The notes under the pieces: generated by a model | What the model saw: only the letters and a program-made list of their open reading frames with translations | Databases searched by the model: none | Told to the model about the DNA's origin: nothing | In this document: positions 29,679-31,749 of the stretch, piece after piece | Position numbering within the stretch: the stretch's first letter is position 1 | How the letters are laid out: each line of letters starts with the position of its first letter | Made by a program: the position numbers and the translations under genes | DNA from: an uncultured Collinsella sp. | GTDB lineage: Bacteria > Actinomycetota > Coriobacteriia > Coriobacteriales > Coriobacteriaceae | DNA: 31,749 nucleotides | Assembly (NCBI GenBank): GCA_900545665.1 | Contig: UQZU01000026.1 | Span: 1-31,749 of the forward strand | Direction: 5' to 3'

Positions 29679-31700
29679 ATGAACACCCTCGCCGCCAAAG
29701 TCAGCCGGCAGCGCCGCCTGTTTGCGCGATTCGCTTCCGTCTGCGCGCTCGTTGCGCTTGCGTTGTTGCTGCTGCCTGCCGCCGCGCACGCCGACGGCTA
29801 CTCCATGACCCAAACCTATATCGGTGCCACGGTCGAGGCCGATGGCTCGCTGAGCGTTGTCGAGGGTCGCCAGTTTGATTTCGATGACGACATCAACGGC
29901 GTGTTTTGGGAGATCAATACGGGTACCAACCAGCAGGGCGGCACGGCGGGCGTCGATGTGCTGAGTGTCGAGGAAGAGGACACCGCGTTTAACAAAGTCG
30001 ATAGCGCGAACAAGGGCGACTCTGGCGTCTATACGGTCGAGCAGACCGGTGACGGCGTAAGGATTAAGGTGTTCAGCCCTCACGAGAGCGGCGACAGCGC
30101 GATCTATTACGTGAGCTACACCATGACCGGTGCGGTCATGAACTGGGCCGATACCGCCGAGCTCTACTGGAAGTTTGTGGGCGACGGCTGGTCCGCGGAC
30201 TCCGGCGATGTCGAGATGGAAGTGCGCTTCGCAAATGCCGCTGCCGGGACGGCGGCCGTCAAAGGCGATAACTTCCGCGCATGGGGCCACGGCCCGCTGA
30301 CGGGCGATGTATCGCTCGATGCGGACGAACCCATGGTCACCTATACCATTCCCTGCGTGCATCAGGGCGAATTCGCCGAGGCACGCATCGCCTTCCCTAG
30401 CGACTGGGTGCCGCAGCTTGCCGCCTCGGGCGAAGAGCGCATGTCAACGATCCTGAGCGAAGAGAAGGAATGGGCCGACGAAGCTAACGCCCGCCGCGCT
30501 CACGCTCGCATGATTGCCAATGCACTTGCCGTGCTAAGTGTTGTTGCGGCGGTGGCCTTTACCGGCACAATCGTTATGCTCAAGCTGCGCCGCCGTAAGC
30601 CCAAGCCGCTTTTCCAGGGCGAATATTTCCGCGATGTGCCTTCGGCCGACCATCCCGCCGTGCTTTCGGCCCTCATGAGCTGGAACGAGGTGCCCGATCA
30701 GGCATATATCGCCACGCTCATGAAGCTCACTGACGACCGTGTGATCAAGCTGGAGCAGGCGACCGTGACCAAGGCCAAGAAGGGTCTGTTGGGGCGTGAA
30801 AAAGAAGAGCAGACGTATCGCGTGACGGTGAGCGATGCGGGCTGGAAGTCGGCCAAGGGCATTGACCACATGGTGCTCAAGGTCTTCTTTGCCGGTGCTA
30901 AGCCTGACGAGAACGGCGATCGCTCGCGCACGTTCGACGAGCTGCAGCACTACGTCAAGCAGCACGCTACACCCGTGGGTGATAAGCTCGAGGACTATCA
31001 GAACACCGTTAAGGGCAAGCTGGCCGATAGCGAGTACGTTGCCTCGGACGGCATTGTTGCAATGGTGTTTTGCCTGGTTCTTGGTATCCTGATTGCCTTT
31101 GTTCCCGTGGGATCCATCTTCTTTACCGACGGCGCGCAGGCGAACATTATCGCCGCGGTTATCTCGGTGCCGATTGTGCTGGTGGGTATCGGCGTGGGCC
31201 TTACGTTCCGCCGCTTTACGCCGGAGGGCGCCGAGGTGGCGGCTCGCTGCAAGGCACTTAAGCATTGGCTCGAGGACTTCACGCGTCTAAAGGAAGCCGT
31301 CCCCGGCGATCTGGTGCTGTGGAACAAGCTGCTGGTGATGGGCGTTGCCCTAGGCGTTTCGAAAGAAGTGCTGCGACAGCTGGCCGAGGCCGTGCCTGCG
31401 GACCTGCGCAACAGCGACGATTTCTACGACAACTACCCCTGCTACTGGTGGTACTACCATCATTACGGTACCGAGTCCCCGCTCGATTCATTCGATGACG
31501 TGTATCACGAGACCATCCGCGAGCTGGCTTCGAGCTCCGATAGCTCGAGCGGCGGCGGCGGTGGCGGCTTCTCGGGCGGCGGCGGAGGCGGCGTCGGCGG
31601 AGGCGGCAGCACCGCCCAGAAGATCGACCGCCCGGCAGTGGAATCGGCAGAGCTGCAGTTTGCCCACCCTGCGGCGGGGGACACCATTGCGGTGTTTGAT
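29679..31700 (+). CDS. DUF2207 membrane protein, 3' truncated by the contig end
   Basis: The visible 674 residues start with a signal peptide (~1-40, 'LVALALLLLPAAAHA|DG'). A ~230-residue extracytoplasmic beta domain follows ('YTMTGAVMNWADTAELYWKF', 'EARIAFPSDW'), the DUF2207 core. Then come a membrane helix (~287-308), a cytoplasmic region of ~160 residues ('VPDQAYIATLMKLTDDRVIK'), a helix pair (~460-510), and a cytoplasmic tail with a polyGly/Ser stretch ('GGGGGGFSGGGGGGVGGGGS'). In the family this stretch usually is the C-terminus, but here the frame continues for ~30 residues. The real sequence stops at 31700; the apparent last residues LSLIHI are adapter. Function is unknown; start chosen for its RBS and signal peptide. 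Confidence 0.85.
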
Positions 31701-31749
31701 CTGTCTCTTATACACATCTGACGCTGCCGACGACGGAGAGAGTGTAGAT
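31701..31749 (+). other. Nextera adapter contamination, not genomic
   Basis: 31701-31733 begins CTGTCTCTTATACACATCT (Tn5 mosaic end) and continues as the Nextera i5-side adapter. CGGAGAGA (31734-31741) is the reverse complement of an i5 index (TCTCTCCG, the index known as S511), and GTGTAGAT is the start of the flow-cell sequence. It should be trimmed. Confidence 0.98.

Noticed and set aside
31701..31719. Tn5 mosaic end as a sign of a real transposon
   Set aside because: It continues directly into the sequencing adapter and index, and no transposase is present.
31488..31721. Short reverse-strand frames starting MYKRQ and MCIRDR, and the LSLIHI end of the plus frame
   Set aside because: They are translations of the Nextera adapter, a known assembly artefact.

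Overview
The window is a GC-rich stretch of bacterial chromosome, about 31.7 kb, with short intergenic gaps and strong G/C bias at third codon positions. An actinobacterial-type enolase - DivIC/FtsB - Ppx cluster, an unusual HisZ-HisG fusion, MMPL/heptad-repeat proteins and many intergenic palindromes point to class Coriobacteriia, most likely Collinsella or a close relative from the gut. This placement is inferred from gene content and was not confirmed by any search. The last 49 bases (31701-31749) are untrimmed Nextera sequencing adapter with an i5 index, so the real contig ends at 31700. The left edge cuts a gene as well.

Layout. (1) 1-5.5 kb: the 3' part of a sugar-phosphate SIS-domain deglycase/isomerase gene, then a two-gene minus-strand unit. 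That unit encodes an RND/MMPL-family exporter followed by a large secreted protein with X-X-X-Leu-X-X-Gly heptads. A well-formed promoter precedes the exporter. (2) 5.9-14.0 kb: a complete colinear histidine operon, hisZG (fused)-hisD-hisC-hisB-hisH-hisA-hisF-hisI-hisE. A convergent PHP-family histidinol-phosphatase gene at 14.06-14.97 kb supplies the one step the operon lacks. Palindromic repeats sit inside the operon between hisB and hisH and between hisF and hisI. (3) 15.2-17.1 kb: a stand-alone LarC C-terminal domain, a YfcE-like phosphodiesterase and MazG. (4) 17.3-20.6 kb: enolase with a strong terminator, a DivIC/FtsB-like division protein, and a Ppx/GppA phosphatase.

(5) 20.58-22.56 kb is the accessory-looking part. 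An AAA_14/DUF4143 ATPase gene on the minus strand is bracketed by two copies of a long palindrome. Three exact-period 33-bp tandem repeats abut its promoter. Next come a duplicated tRNA-Leu tail plus terminator, a ~120-bp hairpin-rich segment and an intact tRNA-Leu(TAA). This looks like a small island or rearrangement hot spot at a tRNA gene. (6) 22.6-24.1 kb: a membrane-anchored TPR-like protein, an orphan PTS IIB protein and a VOC-fold protein. (7) 24.1-26.7 kb: a minus-strand operon of a DUF4342 protein, an OmpR-type response regulator and a sensor kinase. (8) 27.1-31.7 kb: a small two-helix membrane protein, a metallophosphoesterase, glutamyl-Q tRNA(Asp) synthetase (minus strand), a 0.5-kb intergenic region with hairpins, and a DUF2207 membrane protein cut by the contig end.

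The strongest points for follow-up are the HisZ-HisG fusion, the palindromic repeat families (two copies lie inside the his operon), the palindrome-bracketed ATPase with promoter-proximal tandem repeats next to the damaged tRNA-Leu duplicate, and the stand-alone LarC2 domain.
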